A model generated the notes under the pieces. It did not search any database. It saw only the letters and a list, made by a program, of their open reading frames with translations, and was not told where the DNA came from. DNA of 64,000 bases from CAZMNY01 sp964635375 (lineage in GTDB: Bacteria > Planctomycetota > Planctomycetia > Pirellulales > Pirellulaceae): the NCBI GenBank assembly GCA_964635375.1, contig CAZWOU010000011.1, positions 1 through 64,000 on the forward strand, read 5' to 3'. A program made the translations under genes and the position numbers. This document shows positions 17,846 to 25,744 of this stretch, piece after piece (the stretch's first letter is position 1; each line of letters opens with the position of its first letter).

Positions 17846-18505
17846 ATGAGAAAGAACAGGAGCAACGGCGTCTTGGATGATTCAATCGGAATACTGGAGA
17901 CTACCGGGTGTACGCCCGCGATGGCCGCCTTGGATGTGATGGCTAAGACCGCATCGATTCGCGTCCTCCAGGCCGAGCTCAACGACTTTCTCGGCGTTTG
18001 CATCAAGATCCAGGGCGACTTGGCCAATGTGCGCATCGCCATCGACGCCGGCCGAACCGTGGCCCAGAAGCTGCTCGGACGACCCGTCTGTAGCGTGATG
18101 GCTCAAGTTGATCCGCAAGCATGGAAAGCCATCAAGTCGCCAGCCGAGTACAATCCGCTGATCCAGCAAGCGGTTGTTGCCTACCCGGATTTTCAACGTT
18201 TTTCCACAACTTCAACCGAGGCCGAAATGCCCAGTTCACCCGACGCGATTGGCTTCATCGAAACCCAAGGTTTTACCGCGGTTATGGAGGCCATTGACAC
18301 CGCTTGCAAGGCCGCCAATGTAGAAGTTGTCGGCAAAGAGAAACTGGGCGGCGGCTACGTGACCGTCGTAATTCAAGGCGATGTCGCTGCAGTCGAAGCC
18401 GCCATCGCAGCTGGCAGCGTCAAGGTCGAGGGGCTCGGCCAGCTGATCGCGACCCACGTCATTGCCCGACCAACGCCCTCGGTGCTCAGCCTTCTCCCCA
18501 AGTAG
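17846..18505 (+). CDS. Tandem-domain bacterial microcompartment (BMC) shell protein
   Basis: A 219-residue protein made of two BMC folds. Domain 1 (about 13-100) starts SIGILETTGCTPAMAALDVM. Domain 2 (about 133-213) starts AIGFIETQGFTAVMEAID and contains GGGYVTVVIQGDVAAVEAAI, very close to hexamer-type shell proteins; domain 1 is more divergent. Two-domain BMC proteins normally form trimers that tile icosahedral shells. The start is uncertain. ATG 17846 has no ribosome site and overlaps a TATACT (17838-17843). The in-frame TTG at 17873, nine bases after AGGAGC, would give MDDSIGILETTG (210 residues) and fits the domain better. No enzyme or other shell gene is nearby. The stop codon lies in a repeat array. 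Confidence 0.9.
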   Translation: MRKNRSNGVLDDSIGILETTGCTPAMAALDVMAKTASIRVLQAELNDFLGVCIKIQGDLANVRIAIDAGRTVAQKLLGRPVCSVMAQVDPQAWKAIKSPAEYNPLIQQAVVAYPDFQRFSTTSTEAEMPSSPDAIGFIETQGFTAVMEAIDTACKAANVEVVGKEKLGGGYVTVVIQGDVAAVEAAIAAGSVKVEGLGQLIATHVIARPTPSVLSLLPK

Positions 18506-18540
18506 CCCCCGGGTAGCCCCGTCCAGGTAGCCCCGTCCAG
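18501..18540. repeat. Stop-codon-spanning tandem repeat, 14-nt unit
   Basis: AAGTAGCCCCCG at the end of the BMC gene is followed by two exact copies of GTAGCCCCGTCCAG (18513-18526 and 18527-18540). The three TAG triplets lie at offsets 0, 11 and 25 from the true stop, so each of the three frames has one. The rest of the 277-base gap up to 18782 shows nothing else I recognise. Confidence 0.85.
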
Positions 18541-18782
18541 TCTCGCCGTCCCACCATCCCTTCCTCCCTCGAAGTGCTAGCACGCATTGGGGCCGTAGTG
18601 CACCGTTGGCAAGCTGCGAATGGACGGATAAAGCCTCTATTTATCGGCTGTGGCCGAACCAGACGAACGGATGAGAAACCGAGTTCTCGTCAACCCTGGC
18701 CGGGATTTTGCCGAAGAAGCACGTGTGAGGGGCAATTCGCCAGAGTTGGAATGGAATCCACCACCCATCAGGTCGCCGCATC

Positions 18783-19676
18783 GTGACTCGCCTATCGATT
18801 TTGACATCCTGGCCTGCCAACGACAGCATTCACGAAGATACTCTGGCGTCGATTCTGCAGAATCGGCCTGCCCAATGCGAGATCATCGTGGTCCATCGAG
18901 GCGAATACGGCGATCCATATGAACTGGCCTCGGAAGTTCGCTTCATTTCCGCCGCCCCCCGGGCAAGTCAGCTGGAGATGCTCAATCTGGGCGCGGACGA
19001 GGCGGATGGCGAGATACTGCACATCATCCAAGGCGGGCTTGAAGCCACCGATGGTTGGGCGGACGCGGCGTTGGAGCATTTTGAGGAGCCGGAGGTTGTC
19101 GCGGTCGCACCTGCCGTTTTGGACGCTGGGGAAGAGCGAATTGTGGTTGCGGGAGTTGAACTTAGCTCAGCCGGATCGCGCGGTCTTTGCGGCGTTGGAT
19201 ACTCGATTGCCTCCACGGACACCGCCCGCTTGCAGCCCACAGGGCCGGCGTTGATGGCCGGCTTCTACCGGATCGATGCCTGGGACGCAGCTTGGGGTCT
19301 CGATAACAGCATGGGAGAGACCGCCGACATTGATCTGGCTGTCCACCTGGAGCGGCTCGGCAGATGCAGTTTGGCGACGAATTGCCGGCTCAACCTGGTC
19401 GAATCGATCACCTCGGCGGAGTCCGCCATATGTGCTGGCCGAAATCGACAGAGATTGTTCTTACGGCATCAACAACGCCAACAACTCTCGCCTTCGGGCA
19501 ACAAAACGGCCTCAATTCTGGAATGGGCGACTGAATTCTACCGACCGACCGCTTGGGCTCGAGCGTTGGGCCGGCTGACCGCGAAGCTCTCCTCCCGCGA
19601 AGTCGCGCAGGCGGAACGGCGGTGGCGTCAGGTGATCGAGGAATCGACACAGACGGAAGTTCGCCGTGCCGCTTAG
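18783..19676 (+). CDS. Family 2-like glycosyltransferase, GT-A fold
   Basis: A 297-residue cytoplasmic protein with a GT2-type beginning: LSILTSWPANDSIHEDTLASIL, then CEIIVVHRG. It has alternating sheet/helix segments up to residue about 190 and a basic C-terminal helical part. The position of the metal-binding DxD motif is occupied by HIIQGG, and there is no other clear DxD, so it may be inactive or metal-independent. It starts with GTG (18783), with only a weak AGG eleven bases upstream. It is followed 180 bases later by the response regulator gene. The assignment is by fold pattern; donor and acceptor are unknown. Confidence 0.65.
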   Translation: MTRLSILTSWPANDSIHEDTLASILQNRPAQCEIIVVHRGEYGDPYELASEVRFISAAPRASQLEMLNLGADEADGEILHIIQGGLEATDGWADAALEHFEEPEVVAVAPAVLDAGEERIVVAGVELSSAGSRGLCGVGYSIASTDTARLQPTGPALMAGFYRIDAWDAAWGLDNSMGETADIDLAVHLERLGRCSLATNCRLNLVESITSAESAICAGRNRQRLFLRHQQRQQLSPSGNKTASILEWATEFYRPTAWARALGRLTAKLSSREVAQAERRWRQVIEESTQTEVRRAA

Positions 19677-19856
19677 CCTTGGCGTAGGCGGCTTAGCTAC
19701 CTCGCTAGAATGAGGCGGTCAGAGTAAGATGCCAGATAGGGGAGTTGTGTTCGATTCTCGAATCAGACTACGACTCTTGATAAAGCGATCTCGCGTCTAC
19801 ATGCGGCCCGGCGCCAGCGAGTAGACTTCTCGACGCCGTGTTTGGAGTTCAATCCA

Positions 19857-20309
19857 ATGTCGGATTTGGCGGTGGGACGTCCGATGGAAATCCTGCTCGT
19901 TGAGGACAGCCTCATCGATGCGCGGATTACGATCGAAGCGCTCCAACAAAGCGGAGTCAAACATCGTTTGACACTCATCCGCGATGGCGACGAATGCCTT
20001 CAGTTTCTCAAGCAACAAGGCATGTTTGCCAAAGCCCCCAGCCCTGATCTCGTCTTGCTCGATTTGAACCTGCCGAACCGCGACGGTTTTGAATTGCTCG
20101 ACTGCATCAACGATGACGATCGGTTGAAAAGCGTGCCGGTTGTTGTGTTGACTTCCGAAGACGGCAGCGACGTTCGCGACCGTTGCGAGAACCTGCATGT
20201 GCAGTCGTTCATTCACAAGCCGGTGAACATCGAGAAGTTTCTGCACACGATTCAAGTGCTTCGTCGCGACTGGCTTCAGGGCGTGCTACTGCCCAGTGCT
20301 CAAGAATAG
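19857..20309 (+). CDS. Single-domain response regulator (Rcp1/CheY-like)
   Basis: A 150-residue stand-alone receiver domain. It has the acidic pair Glu16-Asp17 (LLVEDS), the phosphoacceptor Asp69 (VLLDLNLPNRDG), Thr99 (VVVLTSED) and Lys121 (IHKP), so phosphorylation chemistry is intact. The inserted segment around KQQGMFAKAPSPDL is typical of Rcp1-type regulators that partner phytochrome-like or hybrid histidine kinases. There is no output domain, so it acts by protein contact. ATG 19857 is chosen because GGAG lies nine bases before it. No histidine kinase gene is adjacent. The stop codon lies in a 16-nt repeat array. Confidence 0.92.
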   Translation: MSDLAVGRPMEILLVEDSLIDARITIEALQQSGVKHRLTLIRDGDECLQFLKQQGMFAKAPSPDLVLLDLNLPNRDGFELLDCINDDDRLKSVPVVVLTSEDGSDVRDRCENLHVQSFIHKPVNIEKFLHTIQVLRRDWLQGVLLPSAQE

Positions 20310-20344
20310 CGCGGCACAAGAGCAACACGGCTCAAGAGTAACGC
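20297..20344. repeat. Stop-codon-spanning tandem repeat, three 16-nt units
   Basis: TGCTCAAGAATAGCGC (20297-20312), GGCACAAGAGCAACAC (20313-20328) and GGCTCAAGAGTAACGC (20329-20344). The first unit contains the last codons and TAG stop of the response regulator; the third carries a TAA in another frame. Confidence 0.8.
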
Positions 20345-20389
20345 GAATCGCCCGTCTGGGATCCGCTGTGCGCCGGCGTCTGAGTCGTA

Positions 20390-21625
20390 TCAGTTGAGAC
20401 GCTCGCGACCCCAGAGTTGGACGAGTTCGATGAGCACTTCGACGGCTTGCGACATCTCGTCCAGGCAGGCCCATTCCAGCGGTGAATGCGGATTGTGCTG
20501 GCCGGTCGAGAGATTCGGCGTGGGCAATCCTTTCTCGGTCAACGCTGAGCCGTCTGTGCCGCCCCGAATAATCGACTTGGTGGCCGTTCGGCCCAATCGA
20601 ACGTGTGCCTGCTCGGCAAGGTCGACAGCTCGAGGCTCAGCCTTCAAGCCGTCGCCCAGATTTCGATATTGTCTCTTGATCTCCACATCAATTCGACAAC
20701 CGGGGAACTGACGCTCTATCCGCCCGGCGGTCTCGCGCAGCAGGTCGGCGTGTGACCGCAGGCCCATTTCGTCGAAGTCGCGAAGCAGGATGCGAACGGT
20801 CGTTTCGGCAACTCCGCCCTGGAAGACATAGGGATGCAGGAACCCCTCGCGATCCGAGGTCGACTCGGGTGATCGTTCCTCGCCAGGCAGGGCGTCGACA
20901 AACGCGGCTGCGACGCGAACCGCGTTGACCATGCGATCTTTAGCGATCGAAGGGTGAATATTGACGCCCTGGATCGTCACGATAGCCACATCGGCGGAGA
21001 AAGTCTCCACGTCAATCTGACAGGCGCCGGGACCATCCATGGTGTAGCAAACGGCTGCGCCGATCGCTTCGATATCAACGTGGTCAACTCCGTGACCAAT
21101 TTCTTCGTCGCAAGTAAAGAGGATCCGAACGGGCGCGTGTTGGATGTCGGGATGCTCGCGCAAGTGATGGGCGAGCTCCATGATCACGGCAATCCCAGCC
21201 TTGTCGTCGCCGCCGAGCAGCGTGGTTCCATCGGACGTGATCAGCGTGGCGCCAACCAAATGGTCCAATTCGGGGTTTTCTCGCGTGGTGATGGTCAGAG
21301 ACCCGTTGGGAAGTTGAATATCGCCGCCTGGGTAGTCGGCAATCACCTGCGGCCGGATGTTGGCGCCGCTCGTTTCGGGAGAGGTGTCGACGTGCGAATT
21401 GAGGGCCACCGTGGGCGAGTTCGGTTCGCCGGGAATCAGTGCGGTGACCAGGCCGTACTGATCCTGACTGACTTCGTCCGCGCCCAATGCTTTGAGCTGC
21501 TCGGCCAACAACCGCCCAACTTCAAGTTGCCCGTCCGAACTGGGGTACTTTGTCTGAGTTTCGTCGGCGGTCGAATCAATTGCAACGTACTGGAGAAATC
21601 GTTCGAGCAAGCGTTCGCGATTCAT
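20390..21625 (-). CDS. pepT: Peptidase T (tripeptide aminopeptidase)
   Basis: A 411-residue M20B zinc aminopeptidase that removes the N-terminal residue from tripeptides in the cytoplasm. Metal and catalytic residues are visible: SHVDTSPE (His78, Asp80), GGDDKAG (Asp140 bridging region), and TCDEEIGHG (Glu174/Glu175). The C-terminal block RGGTDGSAL and PTPNLSTGQHNPHSPLEW carries the last zinc His. Length matches the family (about 410). It is a single gene convergent with the response regulator. High-confidence functional assignment from motif conservation. Confidence 0.95.
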   Translation of the reverse strand: MNRERLLERFLQYVAIDSTADETQTKYPSSDGQLEVGRLLAEQLKALGADEVSQDQYGLVTALIPGEPNSPTVALNSHVDTSPETSGANIRPQVIADYPGGDIQLPNGSLTITTRENPELDHLVGATLITSDGTTLLGGDDKAGIAVIMELAHHLREHPDIQHAPVRILFTCDEEIGHGVDHVDIEAIGAAVCYTMDGPGACQIDVETFSADVAIVTIQGVNIHPSIAKDRMVNAVRVAAAFVDALPGEERSPESTSDREGFLHPYVFQGGVAETTVRILLRDFDEMGLRSHADLLRETAGRIERQFPGCRIDVEIKRQYRNLGDGLKAEPRAVDLAEQAHVRLGRTATKSIIRGGTDGSALTEKGLPTPNLSTGQHNPHSPLEWACLDEMSQAVEVLIELVQLWGRERLN

Positions 21626-21737
21626 GGCTTCTGTCCGTGCTTGTGACGCGGTGATCGGCGCCCCATATTGGTAGGGCGAGCGGTGGTCGGGCAGTCATCA
21701 TGAAGGACGAAAACCGTCAAGGAAAGGGGGCCAACCT

Positions 21738-22550
21738 ATGGTTGAAACTGGGATCCGATTTTTTATCTTTGACGTCGAAAGCGTGGCCGACGGAAAACTG
21801 GTTTCCGATCTTCGCTATCCGGGCGAGAACCTCGAGCCCGCCGACGCCGTGCAGCGATATCGCATGGAACTGATGGAAAAGTACGACTCGGACTTTGTTC
21901 CGTACACGTTTCAGGTTCCCGTTTCCGTCGTCGTAGGAAAAGTGGGAGCCGACTTTCGCTTAGTCGATCTGGTCGCCTTAGACGATCCCGAATACCGCCC
22001 GCACATTATCACCGAGAAATTTTGGAGAGGCTGGAGCGCCTACCACCAACCGACACTCGTCAGTTTCAACGGTCGTACTTTTGACATGCCCCTCATGGAG
22101 TTAGCGGCCTTTCGTTTCGGCGTATCCATCCCAAAGTGGTTCAACATCCAGGGAAAGAGCTTCGAGCAGCCACGCAACCGGTTCAACGTGGCAGCTCATT
22201 TTGATCTCCACGATATGCTCACCAACCACGGCGCCAGTCGATTCACGGGCGGGTTGAACTTGGCCGCGAACTTGCTGGGAAAGCCGGGCAAGATGGATGT
22301 CCAGGGCTACATGGTCCAAGATCTGTATGACGATGGGAAGCTCGAACAAATCAACGACTATTGCCGCTGCGACGTTCTTGATACCTACTTCGTGTTCCTG
22401 CGAGCCAACGTCATGTTGGGAAACCTGACCATTGAGCAGGAGCGGGAGATCGTGGAAGAGACGCGGCAGTGGATCGCAGCGCGTTCCGGCTCGTCTCCCG
22501 CCTACGCCAACTACCTGAACAACTGGGGCGATTGGCACAATCCTTGGTGA
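21738..22550 (+). CDS. Predicted 3'-5' exonuclease, PolB-like
   Basis: A 270-residue DEDDy-type RNase H-fold exonuclease of the predicted PolB-like family. Exo I is IFDVES (Asp12, Glu14). Exo II is the SFNGRTFDMP block, with the catalytic Asp in FDMP. Exo III is YCRCDVLDTY, with Tyr and Asp. It lacks a polymerase domain, so it is expected to act in DNA proofreading or repair, or in RNA processing. A strong AAGGGGG site precedes the ATG. It is convergent with the VWA protein gene. Confidence 0.88.
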   Translation: MVETGIRFFIFDVESVADGKLVSDLRYPGENLEPADAVQRYRMELMEKYDSDFVPYTFQVPVSVVVGKVGADFRLVDLVALDDPEYRPHIITEKFWRGWSAYHQPTLVSFNGRTFDMPLMELAAFRFGVSIPKWFNIQGKSFEQPRNRFNVAAHFDLHDMLTNHGASRFTGGLNLAANLLGKPGKMDVQGYMVQDLYDDGKLEQINDYCRCDVLDTYFVFLRANVMLGNLTIEQEREIVEETRQWIAARSGSSPAYANYLNNWGDWHNPW

Positions 22551-22577
22551 TCAGCTTCCAGTAGAACGACTCGGCGA

Positions 22578-23735
22578 TCATTCCAGCAGTTTGAACGCTT
22601 CGATGACTTTGTCCTTGTGACGGCTGCCGAAGACGAGCACCATCAGCTTGGCCATGATTTGTCGTTCGTCGGCCGTAAGGAACGCTTCGCCGCCGCCCAT
22701 CTGAGCGATCTCGATGAACTCGGGAATCCGCCTCGGCTGTCGGCATGTCACCGTGCTGACGACGCCTTTGTTCTGACCTTGAAAGTCAGATGCGATTTGT
22801 AAACAGTCGCGAAGAAACTGCTTGTGGGGCGGGGCGTCGCCGAACAACAGGATGATCTTTCGCGCTCGACCGCGAAATTGGTTGGCATCCACCGACCATC
22901 GCAATCCTTCGTGCACTGCTTCTGGATGGTCGCCGCCGCCGCCCGCGGCGATCGGGCGAAGAAACTCCTCCACCTTCAACACGTCACTTGTAAGCGGCAG
23001 ACCCTTGACCACGTACTCGTCGCCATCGTCCCGATACGTGCAAATGCTGATGCGTGCTTTCGGAACAAGCTTGACCAGCACCGAACCGATTCGATTGACC
23101 TGCGCTTTTACCTCGCGAATCTCGCCGCCCATGCTTCCCGTACTGTCGAAGGCCAGCACGATATCCAATCCGTTGCGTCGCAGATTCTGAATCAGGCCAT
23201 CCCAACTGCCGCCCGATGTCGAACCGCCGCCCCCCGCGCTGAATTCGCCGACTGAAAAATCGCCTGAGTCGCCGCCGGTCGATGGCGAAGTTACCGCGAG
23301 CTCCTCGGTCGAGTCGCTCGATTCCGTCGCCACAGGCGGCGCTACCTCCAAATCCTCGGCTTCGTTCATCTCCGCCTTCTGCTCCGCCACTTCCTCCGCG
23401 TCAAACTCCTCGGTTTGCGAGGTGTCAAGGACTTCGGAGGGGAGCTCGCCGATCAGCACGTCCTCCCCTAACCCTTCGCCACCCTGCCCGCCGAAAGTAA
23501 TGAACGCAGCCAAAATCATCAGCAACATGTGAAAGACAATCGACACCAAGGTCGACAACGATTTGTCCAACCAACGCTTGGCGAAAGGTCGCGTGTCCTC
23601 TTTGCCCTCATCCGTGTCATTTTCCGCGTTGGGCAGCGACACTTGCTGAGAGCAATGGGGACAGGTCGCAGATCCGCCAAGTTGCTCGGCCGTGATCGTG
23701 AAAGGACGACTGCAATGAAAGCAGGAGAGTTGCAT
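22578..23735 (-). CDS. Zinc-ribbon, single-membrane-segment VWA domain protein
   Basis: A 385-residue protein with three parts. An N-terminal zinc ribbon has CFHC (5-8) and CPHC (25-28). One membrane segment follows at about 60-80 (LSTLVSIVFHMLLMILAAF), then an acidic, Gly/Ser-rich linker. The von Willebrand factor A domain has MIDAS motif DSTGSMGG beginning at Asp197. The conserved GDAPPH and GGGEAF segments lie in its later part. The ribbon would face the cytoplasm and the VWA domain the periplasm. Ligand unknown; in planctomycetes such proteins are common and uncharacterised. ATG 23735 is used in place of a TTG at 23750. Confidence 0.85.
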   Translation of the reverse strand: MQLSCFHCSRPFTITAEQLGGSATCPHCSQQVSLPNAENDTDEGKEDTRPFAKRWLDKSLSTLVSIVFHMLLMILAAFITFGGQGGEGLGEDVLIGELPSEVLDTSQTEEFDAEEVAEQKAEMNEAEDLEVAPPVATESSDSTEELAVTSPSTGGDSGDFSVGEFSAGGGGSTSGGSWDGLIQNLRRNGLDIVLAFDSTGSMGGEIREVKAQVNRIGSVLVKLVPKARISICTYRDDGDEYVVKGLPLTSDVLKVEEFLRPIAAGGGGDHPEAVHEGLRWSVDANQFRGRARKIILLFGDAPPHKQFLRDCLQIASDFQGQNKGVVSTVTCRQPRRIPEFIEIAQMGGGEAFLTADERQIMAKLMVLVFGSRHKDKVIEAFKLLE

Positions 23736-23979
23736 CGTAGATTTGCCCAAAGCGAAATGGGTACTAGAGCATCAGCCGAGGCGTAGAGCCACTATGTCTA
23801 TTTTCGCGGCGGCCAGGGAGATGGTCAACATTCGAGGCAAGAAAAGAGCTGGATCATCCACTCGGTCGACCAGGAAGAACCGTCCTGAAAGCGGTAAACT
23901 CGCCCACACAACAACTTCTTCGCCTGAAACGCCATCGATCGGCGGACGGCTCGAGTATGCTGGAAAGTAGGCGACAGAA

Positions 23980-24576
23980 TTAGAGAATCCGCGCCTTGGG
24001 GGCTCGTTCCTTCAGCTGCTCAGCCGCCTCCTCGCTGATCTTGGTCCCAATCACCCAGATCTCTTTCAGCAGCGGCAGGCCGTGAACTTGAGCCGCGTGT
24101 TCGTCCACGTGGTCTTCAAAAAATATCACTCGGAATGCGCGGCCCGTCTCCGTTTGGTCGACTCGTGCGCCGATGTCCCGAAGGGCGATAATCGCGTCCT
24201 GATTATCGGGGTCCGCCGTCGCCTCCTCGTCCTCTTCAGGCTCTTCCTCTACNNNNNNNNNNNNNNNNNNNNNNNNNNNNNNNNNNNNNNNNNNNNNNNN
24301 NNNNNNNNNNNNNNNNNNNNNNNNNNNNNNNNNNNNNNNNNNNNNNNNNNNNGCGTCATCATCCGTCTCGGGTTTGTCTGAATCACTAGCCTTTTCGACC
24401 GCTCGTTTCTTGGAACGAGTTCGTTTGCGACGTGGCTTGGGCGGGCTTTTTTCCTTGACCGGCTCGTCATCTTCATCGCCCAGGTCAATATCGTCGATGT
24501 CTAATTCGCCTTCCAAGAACTCATCGGGTTCTTTTTCGACCTTTTTACGGCGAACTGCTTTTTTCTTCTTGGCCAC
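23980..24576 (-). CDS. Acidic/basic low-complexity protein with LRR-like tail, interrupted by an assembly gap
   Basis: A protein whose centre is lost in the first run of N. The N-terminal part is rich in Lys/Arg and Asp/Glu (MAKKKKAVRRKK, later RRKRTRSKKR). The part just after the gap is almost all Glu/Asp/Pro. The C-terminal about 60 residues (ALRDIGARVDQTETG to the end) look like one to two leucine-rich-type repeats ending in EQLKERAPKARIL. The frame is open on both sides, but the true gap length is unknown, so frame continuity is assumed. I do not recognise a function. The coding ends are credible because both flanks keep the same composition. Confidence 0.55.
   Translation of the reverse strand: MAKKKKAVRRKKVEKEPDEFLEGELDIDDIDLGDEDDEPVKEKSPPKPRRKRTRSKKRAVEKASDSDKPETDDDXXXXXXXXXXXXXXXXXXXXXXXXXXXXXXXXXXVEEEPEEDEEATADPDNQDAIIALRDIGARVDQTETGRAFRVIFFEDHVDEHAAQVHGLPLLKEIWVIGTKISEEAAEQLKERAPKARIL
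24253..24352. other. Assembly gap (100 N)
   Basis: Exactly 100 N, the usual placeholder for unknown length. It falls within the Asp/Glu-coding low-complexity part of the gene at 23980-24576, so repetitive sequence probably broke the assembly. Confidence 0.98.
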
Positions 24577-24697
24577 CGGCCGCTCCAGAAAACATGACTC
24601 GAAAAATTGACCTAATCCGCCAATGTATCAGATCGTCGGCGAGGGCGACAGTGTCGCCAACGCCGCGCACGCGATACTCGAACACCCGCTCGCGCAT

Positions 24698-25732
24698 CTA
24701 GCCAGGCAGTGTCACCTCGTTGCCCGATTCGACCGATTCTTGGGAAGCCAGGCAGAGCAGTGTGGACCAACGCCCGTCTTCGCCGGTGCAAGGGGGTTGG
24801 CCGCCCTCTCGAGCTGCCTTCGCGAAGGCGGCAATTTCGTCAGCTAATTCGAGCAGTTCGCCCGCCGGCTTGTCGATTGCCACTTGGGTTACCTGATCGC
24901 CCAGGCCGTACCGCAGGCCGAATTCCGGCTTGTCCGAACGCGCATCGGCGGCGCTCCACCAGGCCCAAATAGTCCCTTTCGTTCCGGTAATCTTCGCCGT
25001 TTGGTGATGCCCAAAGGCGGCCAGTGTCTGCGAGACCACCGCATAGGCGCCATCAAAGTTGACGATCGCCGAGAAATTGTCGAGCAGCTGGAGATTCTCC
25101 GCGTGCCGCGAATTGGCTCGAGCGTAAACGGAGGTTGGATTGCCGCGACTTGTCAGATACCAGCGAGCCAGGTCAAAGAAGTGGATCGGCTCCTCCAAAA
25201 TCCAACTGCCGACCCGATCAATATCGTATCGCCAACCGTCGGACCCTTGTCGATATGGAAACCGGGACAATTCAACCAGCACATGCAGAGGTTCGCCTAT
25301 GGCGCCGTCGTCGATCAGCTGCTTCGCCGCGCCCCAAAGAGACGATAGCCGCAACTCATGCCCGACGCCGAGCACCAAGTTCTTTGATTCTGCAAGCGCG
25401 ATCAGTTCATCGCAATCCGCGACTTCCAAAGCCATCGGCTTCTCGAGCAACAAGTGCTTCCCGGACTCGAGCACCGCCTTGCCGATTTCGTGATGTAGCT
25501 TGTTCGGCGCCACAACCGTAACGACCTCAATATCGTCTCGAGCGAGCAGTTCGCGGTAGTCCCCGCAGACGTGGCAATCGGGATGGGCCTCCCGCGCGGC
25601 AGCTTGACTGGCCTCGGACCGCACCGCGATTCCGCCCAGTTCCGTTGTGCCACCCTTCTCGATCGAGTTCGCGTGATGGGCGCCGAACAGGCCGTATCCA
25701 ACCAAACCAAATCGCACTTGTCTATCATCCAT
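24698..25732 (-). CDS. Gfo/Idh/MocA family dehydrogenase
   Basis: A 344-residue cytoplasmic NAD(P)-dependent sugar/inositol dehydrogenase type. The nucleotide site is GLVGYGLFGAHH (9-20), and the catalytic EKP motif is intact (KHLLLEKPMAL, around residue 98). The substrate-side segment VGSWILEEPIHFFDLARWYL is typical. There is no signal peptide. It is the last gene of a minus-strand unit with the transporter and TIM-barrel genes; its ribosome site AGGA overlaps the transporter's stop codon, so translation is probably coupled. It likely oxidises a sugar or cyclitol brought in by the transporter; the exact substrate is unknown. Confidence 0.88.
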   Translation of the reverse strand: MDDRQVRFGLVGYGLFGAHHANSIEKGGTTELGGIAVRSEASQAAAREAHPDCHVCGDYRELLARDDIEVVTVVAPNKLHHEIGKAVLESGKHLLLEKPMALEVADCDELIALAESKNLVLGVGHELRLSSLWGAAKQLIDDGAIGEPLHVLVELSRFPYRQGSDGWRYDIDRVGSWILEEPIHFFDLARWYLTSRGNPTSVYARANSRHAENLQLLDNFSAIVNFDGAYAVVSQTLAAFGHHQTAKITGTKGTIWAWWSAADARSDKPEFGLRYGLGDQVTQVAIDKPAGELLELADEIAAFAKAAREGGQPPCTGEDGRWSTLLCLASQESVESGNEVTLPG

Positions 25733-25744
25733 GGTCTGTAATTC

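Noticed and set aside
19741..19800. tRNA-like TTCGATTC string
   Set aside because: No acceptor or anticodon stems can be drawn around it.
20954..21646. 230-codon plus-strand frame over peptidase T
   Set aside because: Antisense to a gene with complete M20 motifs.
23743..23970. Possible small plus-strand gene between VWA and acidic protein genes
   Set aside because: 75 codons of mixed basic composition without ribosome site or family.
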